Program-made: the position numbers and the translations under genes
Source of the DNA: Acanthochromis polyacanthus
Lineage: Eukaryota > Chordata > Actinopteri > Pomacentridae
Reading direction: 5' to 3'
DNA length: 64,000 bases
Assembly (NCBI RefSeq): GCF_021347895.1
Contig: NC_067123.1
Location: 3,736,149-3,800,148 of the forward strand
Shown: in pieces, positions 49,390 through 61,240 of the stretch
Layout: each line of letters starts with the position of its first letter
Numbering within the stretch: position 1 is the stretch's first letter
Notes under the pieces: model-generated
Databases searched by the model: none
Seen by the model: the letters and a program-made list of their open reading frames with translations, nothing else
What the model was told of the DNA's origin: nothing

Positions 49390-49645
49390 CGTCATACTTC
49401 TTGTAGTTTTTCCTCCCTGATGTTCCTCCTTTGGTTTATTTTAGATCTACACCCTCTGTCAAAAGTTTTGAGACACTTTCTCATTCAAATAAATTAGAAC
49501 CTGTCTCAAAACTTTTGACAGGGGCTGTAAATGAATCCAGACTGTCTTTATTCTACTTTTATTGAGTTCAGGTCACAGATTTGACCTCGTCTCCTCGTAT
49601 TTCCTGCTGATTTGCATATTGGAACAGAAACGGTTTCCTGCTGGT
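49390..49645 (+). repeat. Dispersed duplicate block, copy with micro-MITE
   Basis: Shares CTTGTAGTTTTT, TGATGTTCCTCCT, ATCCAGACTGTCTTT, TGAGTTCAGGTCACAGAT and TTTCCTGCTGATTTGCAT with 51164-51352. It differs mainly by the 82-bp insertion at 49448-49529. Confidence 0.85.
49448..49529. mobile_element. 82-bp Tc1/mariner-type micro-MITE
   Basis: TA at both ends. Inverted ends read TACACCCTCTGTCAAAAG on the left and, complemented, TACAGCCCCTGTCAAAAG on the right. The arm core CTGTCAAAAGTTTTGAGACA is perfectly inverted and only a short spacer remains. The paralogue at 51164-51352 lacks it and reads ATTTAAATGGATCCAGAC at the same place, as expected for an empty TA site. Confidence 0.85.
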
Positions 49646-50215
49646 GAGCGGCTGCATTTTTTCGGCGTTTATCAGGAGCTGGCGTCGATTCAAACATTTA
49701 AATTTGGAAGAAGTGGAGAATAAAAGAACCACACCTGGACCAGCTGAAGGAATCTCAGGACTTCTACTGGCTGCTGCTTTAAAAGTTACTGCAAAAGAGC
49801 AAAAATTCTGCCTTTCTTTTTACCTCGAGATGATAAAATATTTAAACTTTCAGCACAATATGAAGGACAACCTGATTTTAGTGACACTTAAATCAACTTT
49901 GTGGAGTTTATTAGAATCTGTTTTAGCGGATTTTAACTATAAACCATTTAAATCAGCTTTATTCAGTTTATTAGAGCCTCTCTTAGTAGATTTAAACTCT
50001 AAATCATTCAAATCTGGGTGTTTCAGGTCAGTTTTGCTGCTTTTTCTTTCAACTTGAGTCTGATTTTATTGCAGAAATCTGATGTTTGTGTTTTTTAACC
50101 AGCAGATGGCAGCAAAGTTTAGATTTTATCACTTTTTAGACGTCAGCTGGAAGATGAAGATAATTTTAGAGCGACAACGCCTCAGAAGCTGAGATTTATG
50201 AAGACTGGAAGAAAA
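49646..50215. other. Intron 4, mostly unique
   Basis: An in-phase duplication of about 60 bp (49889-50010; TTTATTAGAATCTGTTTTAG against TTTATTAGAGCCTCTCTTAG) creates a repeated peptide in an open frame. That frame has no ATG near its start and no support as a gene. Confidence 0.4.
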
Positions 50216-51110
50216 CATGAGAATTCTGCTCATTTTAAGTTAATTTTTTTTCATTTCTTTGGTCATTTTATTTCTTTGTCTTTTTCAGTATTTTTTGTCT
50301 TGAATCTTATTGGTCAGTTTTGTCTCTTTACTTTTTTGTCTTTTTGTGGTTGTTTTGTGTCTTCTTTGGTCATTGTGTCTCTTTTTCTTTAATTTTTGCC
50401 TTTTTGTCATTGTTTTGTCTTTTTTCTCTTATTTTGTGTCTTTTTATGGTCATTTTGTATCTCTGTCTCTTGGATTGTCATCTTTTTGTGGTTGTTTTGT
50501 GGAATGTTGTGTATTTTTTCATTTATTTTGTCTTTTGATAATTTTGTGTGTCTTTCTTAGCTCTTTTGTGTTGTTTTTGTCATTTTACTTTTGTTTCATT
50601 TCTTTTTGCTGTCATTTTGTGTCTCTTGTTCTTAGATTTCTTCTATTTTTGTGCTGTTTTGTGTGTTTTTTTTATGGGTTATGTTGTGTCTTTTTGATGT
50701 TTTTTTGTCTGTGTTTTTGTGGCATTTTGTGACTTTTTGGTCATCTTTTTTTCCTCTGTCTCTTTGTTTTTGTGTTGAATTTGTGTCTTTCTCTGTTGTT
50801 CATCTTGTGGTTATTTTTCGTCATTTTGTGTAAATTTTGTGTCTTTTGCTGTTATTTTTGTGCCTTCTCTTTGGTTCCATTTTTTTGGTCGTTTTTCCTT
50901 TTCTCTATCTTTATTTGTCTTTTTGTGGCTGGTTTGCGTCTTTTTGTGATTATTGTGAATCTTACTGTAGATGCCAGTCTTCAGTCGTTGAGTTTTTCTG
51001 CCTTTTTGTCGCTGTTTTACTTCATTTTGTGGACTTTTGTGTTGAATTTGTGTCTTTTTTTCTTTGTTCTTCATCTTTTTGAGTTCATTTTGTGTCTTTT
51101 TAGAACTTAA
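50216..51110 (+). repeat. T/G-rich degenerate array
   Basis: TTTTTGTGGTTGTTTTGTG-like units on the + strand. An array also precedes the sister duplicate block at 49390, so array and block may have duplicated together. Confidence 0.8.
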
Positions 51111-51163
51111 ACTTAAAATTGAACTGATATCGTGACACATTTTTGAACTATTTTACATCCTCC

Positions 51164-51352
51164 CGTCGTATTTCTTGTAGTTTTTTTTTTCTCACTGATG
51201 TTCCTCCTGTGGTTTATTTCACATTTAAATGGATCCAGACTGTCTTTGTTTTAGGATCTGCTCTACTTTTGAGTTCAGGTCACAGATGTGACCTCGTCTC
51301 GTCGTATTTCCTGCTGATTTGCATTTTGGAACAGAAACAGTCTCATGCTGGA
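51164..51352 (+). repeat. Dispersed duplicate block, empty-site copy
   Basis: Paralogue of 49390-49645 about 1.75 kb away in the same orientation, lacking the micro-MITE. Confidence 0.85.
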
Positions 51353-51440
51353 GCGTCTTCTTATTGTTTGTTTAAGGAAGTTTTGTTGAAGAGCTGGAGG
51401 TTTTCCAACTTGTCATCTCTGAGACTTAAAACAACAGTTT

Positions 51441-52005
51441 GATTGAACTCCACCTTAAATTCCTCCTTTGTCTCTTTGCTTTACATCTTCTGTGGTTGTT
51501 TAGTGTCTCTTTCTGCTCATTTTGTGTCTTTTTGTGTTCATTTTGCGTTGATTTTCTGTCCCTTTCTATTCATTTTGTCTTTTTGTGGTCATTTTGTGTC
51601 TTTTTCTTGTAATTTCACTTCTTTATTTGGCCATTCTGTGTGTCTTTATCTTAGTTTTCATCTATTGTGGTTGTTTTGCATCTTTTTGCCATTATTTTGT
51701 GTCGTTCTGTTCATTTTGTGAGTTTTGTGCTCATTTTGATCAGTTTCTTTTTGTTTTTCATGCTTTGTGTTGTTTTGTGTTGACTTTCTGTCCCTTTCTG
51801 CATTTATCTTGTGACATCTTGTCATTTTTCTGTCTTTCTGTTTTTTTTTTACTTTTTTGCTTGTTTTGTGTTGATTTTCTGTCCCTTTCTGCATTTATTT
51901 TGTGAAATTTTGTCATTTTTCTCTGTTTTTCTTTTTTGTGGTTGTTTTGTGTTGCTTTTTGTTGACTTTCTGTCCCTTCCTGCTGATTTTGTGTCTCTTC
52001 ATTTT
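51441..52005 (+). repeat. T/G-rich array, TTGACTTTCTGTCCC subtype
   Basis: Units with TTTTGTGTTGATTTTCTGTC and CCTTTCTGCATTTATTTTGTG. Confidence 0.75.
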
Positions 52006-52425
52006 CTGATGTGGCTTCAGGTGGAAGAAAAACCCTCAGACTGATGAATAAATGCAGGTTTTCCATTAAAATCTGCTTTTCTTTTCACTGTAAAGCTGGA
52101 TTCAGATTTCTCTGGATGTGAGGACTCACTGACTGCTTTCAGGTGTTAATCAGATCTGAAATCGGCTCTGACCTCGTTTTTGTGGCTGACTGATCGCTTC
52201 AGACACGAGCAGAATGTCAAACCTGTGGAGAATTTCCTTTTGTTGTAAACCACAGGAGATTCTTTACCTCAACAATCAGCTGCTTCTTTATCTGCAGTAC
52301 CATTATTTAATGAAGTTTTACCTTCATTCTGTCAATGTTTCCACAGTTCCAGGACGCTCTAGTCAGAATTTAACACTTAGAAAATGTTAAACTCAAGATT
52401 CTGATACTGAAGGACACCAGAGAGG
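52006..52425. other. Intron 4, nothing recognised
   Basis: Unique-looking sequence before the 40-bp array. Confidence 0.4.
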
Positions 52426-52865
52426 TCTCCTTCTGTTCATTTTGTGTCTTTTTCTATAAATTTTGTCTCCTTCTGTTCATTTTGTGTCTTTTTCTATTAA
52501 TTTTGTCTCCTTCTGTTCATTTTGTGTCTTTTTCTATTAGTTTTGTCTCCTTCTGTTCATTTTGTGTCTTTTTCTATTAATTTTGTCTCCTCCTGTTCAT
52601 TTTGTGTCTTTTTCTATTAGTTTTGTCTCCTCCTGTTCATTTTGTGTCTTTTTCTATTAATTTTGTCTCCTCCTGTTCATTTTGTGTCTTTTTCTATTAA
52701 TTTTGTCTCCTCCTGTTCATTTTGTGTCTTTTTCTATTAATTTTGTCTCCTTCTGTTCATTTTGTGTCTTTTTCTATTAATTTTGTCTCCTTCTGTTCAT
52801 TTTGTGTCTTTTTCTATTAATTTTGTCTCCTCCTGTTCATTTTGTGTCTTTTTCTATTAATTTTG
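52426..52865 (+). repeat. 40-bp minisatellite, 11 units
   Basis: Units begin TCTCCTTCTGTTCATTTTGT and end TTTTTCTATTAATTTTG, exactly every 40 bp from 52426 to 52865. Units differ at only two or three positions (TTCTG/TCCTG; ATTAA/ATTAG), so the array is very homogeneous. Confidence 0.97.
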
Positions 52866-53200
52866 TCTCCATCTGTTTGATTTCATCTTTTTGTGTTCTG
52901 TGTTCATTTAGCATGTTTTGTGGTATTCTGTCTTTTTTTTCTTGTAATTTGGCCTCTTTGTGGTCATTTTGTGCATATTTCTCTAAGTTTTTCATCTTTT
53001 GTGGTTGTTTTCTGTCCATTTCTGTTCATTTTGTATCTTTATATGTTTATTTTGTGTCTTTCTCTCATTGTTTTTCATTTTTTGTTGCATTTTTTGTCAC
53101 TTTGCATGTCTTTTTGTTTTTATTTGATTGTTTTTGCTTCATTTTTTGTAATTTTGTGTCTCTCTCTCTTTCTTTTTTCTTTTTTGTATTTGTTTAAACA
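52866..53200 (+). repeat. T/G-rich degenerate array
   Basis: TTTTTGTGTTC and CATTTTGTGTC units continue from the 40-bp array. Confidence 0.7.
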
Positions 53201-53800
53201 CGTCTTCTTCCTGGTAAAAGCCATGTTTGTTAGCTTGTTGCAGCTAATAGGGTTAACACCTTAGAATAGCAGCTCTGGTTTAATATTTCTGTGGTTATTT
53301 TGTGTTTCTTAGTTCATTTTGTGGACATTTTTTCTCATTTTCCCAGTTTTTGTACTTCTTTACATATGTCGTCTTCTTGTGAAAACCACGTTTGTTAGCT
53401 TGTAGCAGCTAATGAAGTTAGCCCTTTAAAAGAGCAGCTCTGCTTTGATATTTTTTGCGGTTGTATTTGATTGTTTTGCTTCATTTTGTGTCTTTCTTTC
53501 TTTTTTTTCTTTTTGTATTTGTTTAAACACGTCTTCTTCCTGGTAAAAGCCATGTTTGTTAGCTTGTTGAAGCTAACACAGTTAGCACCTTAGAATAGCA
53601 GCTCTGGTTTAATATTTTTTGTTTTTATTTTGTGGTGTTGTGTCTTTCTGTTCATTTTGTATCTTTAAAGGTCACGTTGTGTTTCTTTTGCTTAGTTTTT
53701 GGTCTTTTGTACTTCATTACATGCCTCTTTTTCCTAGTAAATAACACGCTTGTTAGCATATAGCAGCTAATAAGTTAGCACCTTAGAATAGCAGCTCTGC
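53201..53800 (+). repeat. 165-bp repeat, four copies
   Basis: Marked by GTTTGTTAGCTTG, CAGCTAAT, GTTAGCACCTTAGAATAGCA and GCTCTG near 53221, 53387, 53550 and 53744. Each copy includes T/G-rich filler of the common family. Confidence 0.8.
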
Positions 53801-55010
53801 GCTAATATTAGACCTGTGTGACTTGATGTTAATTTATTTTTGATTTATGATGCCTTAATTGATCTTAAACTCTCGGTAAAGTTGCCAAAAGCAGTTGGAA
53901 GCTTCTGCAGAAACACAAGCAATGAATTATTCATTAATCCCATAATGACATGTAGAGAAAAGGAACAAAAACACGCAACACAAATACACTGTTTTCCCAC
54001 TCATATTCCCATAAAAAGAATTTAAACAGTCAGATAAGTTCTGTAATTATGGAGGAATCATGTTGTTGATCCCTGTGTGGATTCTGTTAGTGTGTTTGCT
54101 GAGTTTTGTCCCTTTTTTGTGCGTTTTTTTTTTTTATCCTCAATAATGCACAAAATGCTTTAATAACTGTTTTCTTGGTGCAGTTTAAAGACTTTTGGCT
54201 GCTCAGAGGAGTTTAAATGTTTGCTGAGGCAGATTTTGATCCTGCCTTTGTCGTATAATTACACGAGGAGTTTTGCATTTTCCACACCGAGGCCCCTCAG
54301 TGTTCCACTTCATGTTCGAGGACAGATGTTCCTGCACGAGTTCACAGAACGTACCTTCAGACCTGATACCGTAATGAGTCTGCCGACCTTCGTTGCTGTC
54401 GGCTGCACGTCGTTTTCACATGGTTGAAGTTCTCTGAGTGTTTTAGGCCGACTGCCAGAGTGTGCAGGAAGCCTCGGGTGAAGGTGTCGCTGCAGAAATG
54501 TGCTCATCGTGTTCTCTTAAAAAAAAAAAAAAAAAAGATGATTTCCACTGTAGGTGTGAAAGATAAACCACTGACGTTTAGAAATCTGACTTTTTAACCT
54601 CCTACTTTGAATATTTCTGACACAAATCTGTCTGAAAACAACCACAGTCCAGATAAAAGGTCTGAGTTGTTAAAATAGTTATATTTTCCTAAAAAAGATG
54701 CATTAATTCAACATTTTGCTCTTTTATAGATGAGATGCACATACGTTTTCTGTCACAATCTGCTATAAGATTAATGCTTTAACAGCACACAGCTTTTCAT
54801 AGCACAATAATTTCCACTTAAATTATCATTATACTACTTGTATTCTACATAATTAACACTATTTTGCATATTTTTGTACTGTTTTAATCCTTGATATGCC
54901 AACTACTACATCTGTCAAAACGTAGGGTCTAAACCCTCAATGCATTTTTAAAAATTTGAGTTTAAGTTAAATTAATGCCAATCTATTCATATATCACGGT
55001 TAAAAGCACA
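53801..55010. other. Intron 4, nothing recognised
   Basis: Unique-looking AT-rich sequence with a poly-A run at 54520-54537. No supported feature. Confidence 0.4.
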
Positions 55011-55420
55011 AGTTCTGCACGTTTTAAGTCAGCCAGCAGCTTAATTATGCATTTAGCATCTTAAATTAGCAGCTCTGCTTTAATATATTTTTGTGGTTAT
55101 TTTGTGTCTGTTAATTTTTCTTCCTCTTATGCTTGTTTTGTCATTTTGTGTCTGTTTTTTTCTTTTTGTACTTGTTTACATGTGTCTTTTTCCTTGTGAA
55201 AACCATCTTTGTTAGCTTTTAGCGGCTAGCAGTGTTGCTTCAATGTTTTGTGGTTATTTTGCGTCTCTGTTTATTTTATGTGATTTTTGTGGACATTTCT
55301 GTTTCTTATTCTTTGTCTTTTGTCGTTTTGACTTGTTTACATGCGTCTTCCTCAAACAAAAACATGTTTGTTAGCTTTTAGTGGCTAATGGAGTTAGCAT
55401 CTTAAAATAGCAGCAGCTAA
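55011..55420 (+). repeat. 165-bp repeat, further copies
   Basis: CATCTTTGTTAGCTTTTAGC (55203) and ATGTTTGTTAGCTTTTAGTG (55364) repeat the landmarks of 53201-53800, and a partial copy is at 55035-55090. Confidence 0.75.
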
Positions 55421-56220
55421 ATGCAAACCATCAAGACAGGATAAACAAATAAAAATAAAATAAAGGCAGCTTGTAAGCAGTTTCTTAAAAAAATACTTCT
55501 CAAACATGAAATATTTTAGACCAACTGGTAAAATTTAATTTTAAATCAAAATTAAAAATAATAAAAACTGACAAAACAGGATGGCAATTTGTAAGATCAA
55601 TTTCTACAGTTTTTATATGGAATAAATGTAAAATATTAAGACTGTTAAAGCAGCCAGAAGTCATTTAAAACATGTTTGTTTTTGAGGTTTTTTTTTTTGA
55701 AAATATAAACAGGAGAATCATTTGAAGATTTAAAGCAGCATTAAGTGATATTTTAACTCAAATTAAGTATTAATCCCTAAAAAGCTGCAGTACTGTTTGA
55801 TTTCACATCAATGACACTAAAACCGCGCATAAAAGTATAAAATCGTACACTAGAGCGCTCTTTGTTGCACCTTTTGGATTAAATTTATTTACTTAATTTA
55901 TGTCTAAAATGCAGAAAATAAACGGAATGAGCGCAGTATAACAGCTGTGATCTGTAGAATGCAGATTTACCTCATTATTGTTTTAATACAGTTTGTCTGA
56001 CTGCGACTCGTTCTTCAGGTTCAGAGAGTTCAGCTGAAGCTGTTCAGGCTCACTGATATTCAAATAGTTTGAAACATCCGATGATGTTTTGCATCGCAGA
56101 CGAGCAGATAACTCACATTTTCACATGAAGCGATTCCTGTAACTCCAAACTCCTGTCGGGGATTTTAAGACGAGATCAGACGAGATTTTATTTATTTTCA
56201 CAAGAAGCTTCAAACCAAAA
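55421..56220. other. Intron 4, nothing recognised
   Basis: AT-rich unique-looking sequence. Confidence 0.4.
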
Positions 56221-56490
56221 AGTCACCAAATTATGGAAAGATGCAAAAGAGACACAAAATGACCACTAATTGGAAAAAAATGAGCATGAACAAACAAAAA
56301 ACATCCACAAAGAGACACGAGATGCAAAATCACCATTAATAGGAAAAAGGGCAACAACAGACAAAAAACAAACACAAAAAGATGCTAAACAATCACAGAG
56401 ACGCAAAATGACCACTGACTGGAAAAAACTGAGCAAACTAAACAGACAATAAACAACAAAGCGATGCAAAATGAGCACTAATTGAAAAAA
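56221..56490 (-). repeat. T/G-rich family in opposite orientation
   Basis: Reads CAAAATGACCACTAATTGG and AACCACAAAGAGA-like units, the complement of the family found elsewhere. Orientation switches near 56490. Confidence 0.8.
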
Positions 56491-58243
56491 TGCATGTCTC
56501 TTTGTGGTTGTTTTGTCTGTTTGTGGTCGTTTTGTGGTTGTGTTGCGTCTCTATGGTTGTTTTGCATCTTTGAGAGTGTTTTGTGGTTGTTTTGCGTCTC
56601 TGTGGTTGTTTTGCGTGTCTGTGGTTTTGCGTGTCTGTGGTTGTTTTGCGTGTCTGTGGTTTTGTGGTTGTTTTGTGTCTCTTTGTGGTTGTTTTGTGGT
56701 TGTTTTGTCTCTCTGTGGTTGTTTTGTCTCTCTGTGGTTGTGTTGCGTCTCTTTGTGGTTGTTTTGTGGTTGTTTTGTCTCTCTGTGGTTGTGTTGCGTC
56801 TCTCTGTGGTTGTTTTGCGTCTCTCTGTGGTTGTTTTGCGTCTCTGTGGTTGTTTTGCGTCTCTGTGGTTTTGCGTCTTTGAGATTGTTTTGTGGTTGTT
56901 TTGCGTGTCTGTGGTTGTTTTGCGTGTCTGTGGTTGTTTTGCGTGTCTGTGGTTGTTTTGCGTGTCTGTGGTTGTTTTGCGTCTCTTTGTGGTTGTTTTG
57001 CGTCTCTTTGTGGTTGTTTTGCGTCTCTTTGTGGCTGTTTTGCGTCTCTTTGTGGCTGTTTTGCGTGTCTGTGGTTGTTTTGCGTCTTTGAGATTGTTTT
57101 GTGTCTCTTTGTGGTTGTTTTGTGGTTGTTTTGTCTCTCTGTGGTTGTGTTGCATCTCTGTGGTTGTGTTGCATCTCTGTGGTTGTGTTGCGTCTCTTTG
57201 TGGTTGTTTTGTGGTTGTTTTGCGTCTCTGTGGTTGTTTTGCGTCTCTTTGTGGTTGTTTTGCGTGCCTTTGTGGTTGTTTTGCGTGCCTTTGTGGTTGT
57301 TTTGCGTCTCTTTGTGGTTGTTTTGCGTCTCTTTGTGGTTGTTTTGCGTCTCTTTGTGGTTGTTTTGCGTCTCTTTGTGGTTGTTTTGCGTCTCTTTGTG
57401 GTTGTTTTGCGTCTCTTTGTGGTTGTTTTGTGTCTCTTTGTGGTTGTTTTGCGTCTCTTTGTGGTTGTTTTGCGTCTTTGAGATTGTTTTGTGGTTGTTT
57501 TGTCTCTTTGTGGTTGTGTTGCATCTCTGTGGTTGTTTTGTCTCTCTGTGGTTGTTTTGTCTCTCTGTGGTTGTGTTTTGTCTCTTTGTGGTTGTTTTGC
57601 GTCTCTTTGTGGCTGTTTTGCGTCTCTTTGTGGTTGTTTTGCGTCTCTTTGTGGTTGTTTTGCGTCTCTTTGTGGCTGTTTTGCGTCTCTTTGTGGTTGT
57701 TTTGCGTGTCTTTGTGGCTGTTTTGCGTCTCTTTGTGGTTGTTTTGTCTCTTTGTGGCTGTTTTGCGTCTCTTTGTGGTTGTTTTGTCTCTTTGTGGTTG
57801 TTTTGTCTCTTTGTGGTTGTTTTGCGTCTCTGTGGTTGTTTTGCGTCTCTTTGTGGCTGTTTTGCGTCTCTTTGTGGCTGTTTTGCGTCTCTTTGTGGTT
57901 GTTTTGCGTCTCTTTGTGGTTGTTTTGTCTCTTTGTGGCTGTTTTGCGTCTCTGTGGTTGTTTTGCGTCTCTTTGTGGTTGTTTTGCGTCTCTTTGTGGC
58001 TGTTTTGCGTCTCTTTGTGGCTGTTTTGCGTCTCTCTGTGGTTGTTTTGCGTCTCTCTGTGGTTGTTTTGCGTCTCTCTGTGGTTGTTTTGCGTCTCTTT
58101 GTGGCTGTTTTGCGTCTCTGTGGCTGTTTTGCGTCTCTGTGGTTGTTTTGCGTCTCTGTGGTTGTTTTGCGTCTCTGTGGTTGTTTTGCGTCTCTGTGGT
58201 TGTTTTGCGTCTCTCTGTGGTTGTTTTGCGTCTTTGTAGTTGG
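56491..58243 (+). repeat. 21-bp minisatellite, about 85 units
   Basis: Modal unit GTCTCTTTGTGGTTGTTTTGC (21 bp), with 19-bp units lacking two T. CTGTTTTGC, GCGTGTCTG and longer variants are interspersed. Several frames on both strands lack stops, including a 630-codon minus-strand frame (NNHKETQNNHKETQ) and + strand frames of 470-585 codons. These are array artefacts. Confidence 0.97.
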
Positions 58244-58739
58244 GTTTTTTTTTCTGTTTTTGCTCGTCTTTTTCAGACAGAGATGCAAAGCGACCACAAA
58301 GTGATTTCTGTAATTCTGAGCTCCTGTCAAGGACTTTAAGATCAGATGATTATTACTATCAGATTATTTATCACAAAGTGATAACATATTTTTTTGGCAC
58401 TTACTTATTTTAAAGCATGTTTTTCTGTTGCTTATTCACATGAATTATCTGCCACTTTCTGGTGCCTGAAACACTAAAAGTCTTCAGATTTCTGTCTCCT
58501 CTGCTGGTTTTTGCAGCCTCTGTGGATGCATTAACCTCTAAAACTTCCACAGTCGTCTTTAATCTTCTTCTAGTATCTGTCATCCACTCAGGAAATTCTC
58601 CTCCTCTGACCTTTGAATAGTTTTGTTGTGAGCTCTGTGACAGTTGATGACAGCACCGAGACGGCATTCTGTTCACCTTTCACTGCCGGTCGCCCACACG
58701 GAGCAAAAATGTGACGCTTAATTAAACGGAGCGATAATA
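58244..58739. other. Intron 4, nothing recognised
   Basis: Unique-looking sequence. Confidence 0.4.
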
Positions 58740-58920
58740 ATGCGACCGATCCTTTAAACTCTGCTGCTGAGCGGAAAAAACACGGAAAGGTCGAATGATT
58801 CACAGACGGAGCATCAGAACCTTGACTTTCAACAATGGAGCTGCTTCAACAGGCTGGAGTTCACGTGTAAATGTGTTTACTTTGGATTTTAGCTTCATTT
58901 TCAGAGCATTTAAAAGAGAT
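58740..58920 (+). repeat. Direct duplicate block, copy 1
   Basis: ATGCGACCGATCCTTTAAAC, CACGGAAAGGTCGAATGATT and GGCTGGAGTTCACGTGTAAA are shared with 59552-59730 at about 812 bp offset. By eye identity is over 90 percent. Confidence 0.9.
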
Positions 58921-58925
58921 TTAAA

Positions 58926-59551
58926 ACAGAAGAGTCTTACTGATGTGAAGACAAAAACAAAAAACAGCCACAAAAAATGCAAAATGACCACTAATTGGGA
59001 AAAAAGCATAACCAGACAAAAAAACAGACGCAAAATCACCACTAACTGAGAACGCTGAGCAAAAAACGACAAATAACCACGAAATGATCACTAATTGAAA
59101 GAAAATTTGTAAAAACAGACAAGAAAAACTACCACAAAAGGCGCAAAATGACCACTAATTGAAAAAAAGTGCAACAGCAACCAAAAAACAACCACAAAGA
59201 GATGCAGAATGACCACTAAGTGAACAAAATGAGCAAAAGCAGATGGCAAACAACCACAAAGTAATGTAAAACAATCACAAAAAGACACAAAATGAGCAAT
59301 AAACAGCAAAAAACAACCACAAAAAGACAAAAGTACCACAAAAAGACCACTAATTGAAAAAACTGAACAAAAGCAGGCAAACAACCACAAAAAGACACAA
59401 AATGACCACTAATTTTTTTTAAAAATGTGTAAAAACTGTCAAAAGAACAACCAGAAAATATGGAAAACGACTACAAAGAGATGCAAAATGATCAGTAATT
59501 GAAGAAAATGATCAAAAGCAGTCAAAAAACAACCACAAAGAGATGCAAACC
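58926..59551 (-). repeat. T/G-rich family in opposite orientation
   Basis: Composite units of roughly 60-90 bp: GCAAAATGACCACTAATTGA, a spacer with GAGCAAAAGCAG, then AAAAAACAACCACAAAGAGA. This is the same composite as at 56221-56490. Confidence 0.85.
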
Positions 59552-59730
59552 ATGCGACCGATCCTTTAAACTCTGCTGCTGAGCAGAAAAACACGGAAAG
59601 GTCGAATGATTCGCAGACGGAGGATCAGAAGCTTGACTTTTAACAATAGAGCTGCTTCAGCAGGCTGGAGTTCACGTGTAAATGTCTTTACTTTTCATTT
59701 TCAGAGCATTAAAACCAAGTTTAAAGCCCA
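59552..59730 (+). repeat. Direct duplicate block, copy 2
   Basis: Second copy of 58740-58920. The opposite-orientation array lies between the two copies. Confidence 0.9.
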
Positions 59731-60129
59731 GGAGAGCAGCTTTGTAGTCTGTTTTTTTTGTAGAAACTCTCAGCTTCTTATCTGATTGACTTTCTTTGCA
59801 CAGTTGTGTTTACTTTGCGTGGCTTCGGATTATCAGCTGACTTTTGTTTTTCTTGCACGTACTCGATCTTCTCATGGTTTCTGTAGTAATTCAGCAGCTT
59901 CTTTCTGTCATTAACTGTCAGAAACAGCAGCAAATGTGAGTCAAACAGCCACTTCAGTTATCAGAAGTCTGTAAACCTTATCTGACATTTCATGCCAGTC
60001 CAGGTATGCAAATCTGCTCGGTGTCCTTTGAATTGTTTTCTGGGTCGCCACGCCTTCTTCACCACAGCAGCAGCTTTTACTGCAGTCTGGACTGTTAGTT
60101 TAGTGGTTTTTATCAGTAACATCATTCTG
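59731..60129. other. Intron 4, nothing recognised
   Basis: Unique-looking sequence. Confidence 0.4.
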
Positions 60130-61240
60130 TCGTCATGACATTTATGGTTTTTATCTTTTTTTTCATGTATATGAAGACAAAATGATGATAAAATGATGAA
60201 AACATGATAAAAAATTATGTTAATGTTAAAAACCATGATGATAAAATCATGTTGGTGATTAAAAATCTCATAAAATTATGAAAAACATGATGATAAAATT
60301 ATATTGATGAAAAAATATAAAATGATTAAAAACCTGATAAAATGATAATGAAAATTTTTGTCATTTTTTTATCATAGGCACATTTTATTATCAAACATGA
60401 TAAATGTTTTTCATGTTTTTAATCATTCATTTTATCATGGTTTTTATCATTTTTGTCATTTTATCATGTTTTTATCAGAAATGTAACTTCATTGTATTTA
60501 TCATTTCGTCATGTTTTTATCATTTTGTCATGTTTTTTATCATTAATATTTTATCTTGTTTTTCATTATTTACATCATTTTATCATCATGTTTTTATCAT
60601 TAGCATAATTTTACCTTTGTTTTTTTTAATCATTGACAACATTTTATCATGTTTTTCATCATTTTATCAGATTTTTAATCATTTTATCATCATGTTTTTA
60701 GCATTAATATTTTATCATTATATTTTTATCATTTTATCAGATTTTTTATCATGTTTTTATTAATTTCATTTTATCATTAACATTTAATCATTGTTTTTAT
60801 CATTAATGTCATTTTGTCATGTTTTTATCATTGACATCAATTTCTTGTCATGTTTTTATCATTTTATTATATTTATCATCAACATTTGATCATTGTTTTT
60901 TATCATTTTGCCATGTTTTTATCATTAACATAATTTTATCATGTTTGTCATCATTTTATCAGGCTTTTAATCATTAACATCATTTTACCATTTATATCAA
61001 TTTATTATCATGTTTTTATCATTTTATCATGTTTATCATCATTTTATCATGTTTTTATCAGTCATTTTATCATCATTTTTTGTCATTAATATTTTATCAT
61101 GTTTTTATCATTAACTTCATTTTACCATCATGTTTTTTTTATCATTAACTTCATTTTGCCATCATGTTTTTTTATCATTAACTTCATTTTGTCATGTTTT
61201 TCATCATTGACATCATTTTCTTGTCATGTTTTCCTGTTTC
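60130..61240. repeat. ATCATTTT simple-sequence block with polarity switch
   Basis: 60170-60355 reads GATAAAATGATGAAAACATG. From about 60360 to 61240 it reads the complement, TTTTTATCATTTTATCATG. The two parts can fold back on each other. The block ends about 15 bp before the acceptor tract of exon 5. Confidence 0.85.

Noticed and set aside
49644..50057. 137-codon + strand frame
   Set aside because: It starts at GTG, overlaps a dispersed duplicate block at its 5' end, and its inner repeat comes from a 60-bp tandem duplication; no exon borders in phase.
56438..58330. 630-codon minus-strand frame rich in Asn, His, Lys, Gln and Thr, and overlapping + strand frames
   Set aside because: Translation of the 21-bp minisatellite; frames are open on both strands without codon structure.
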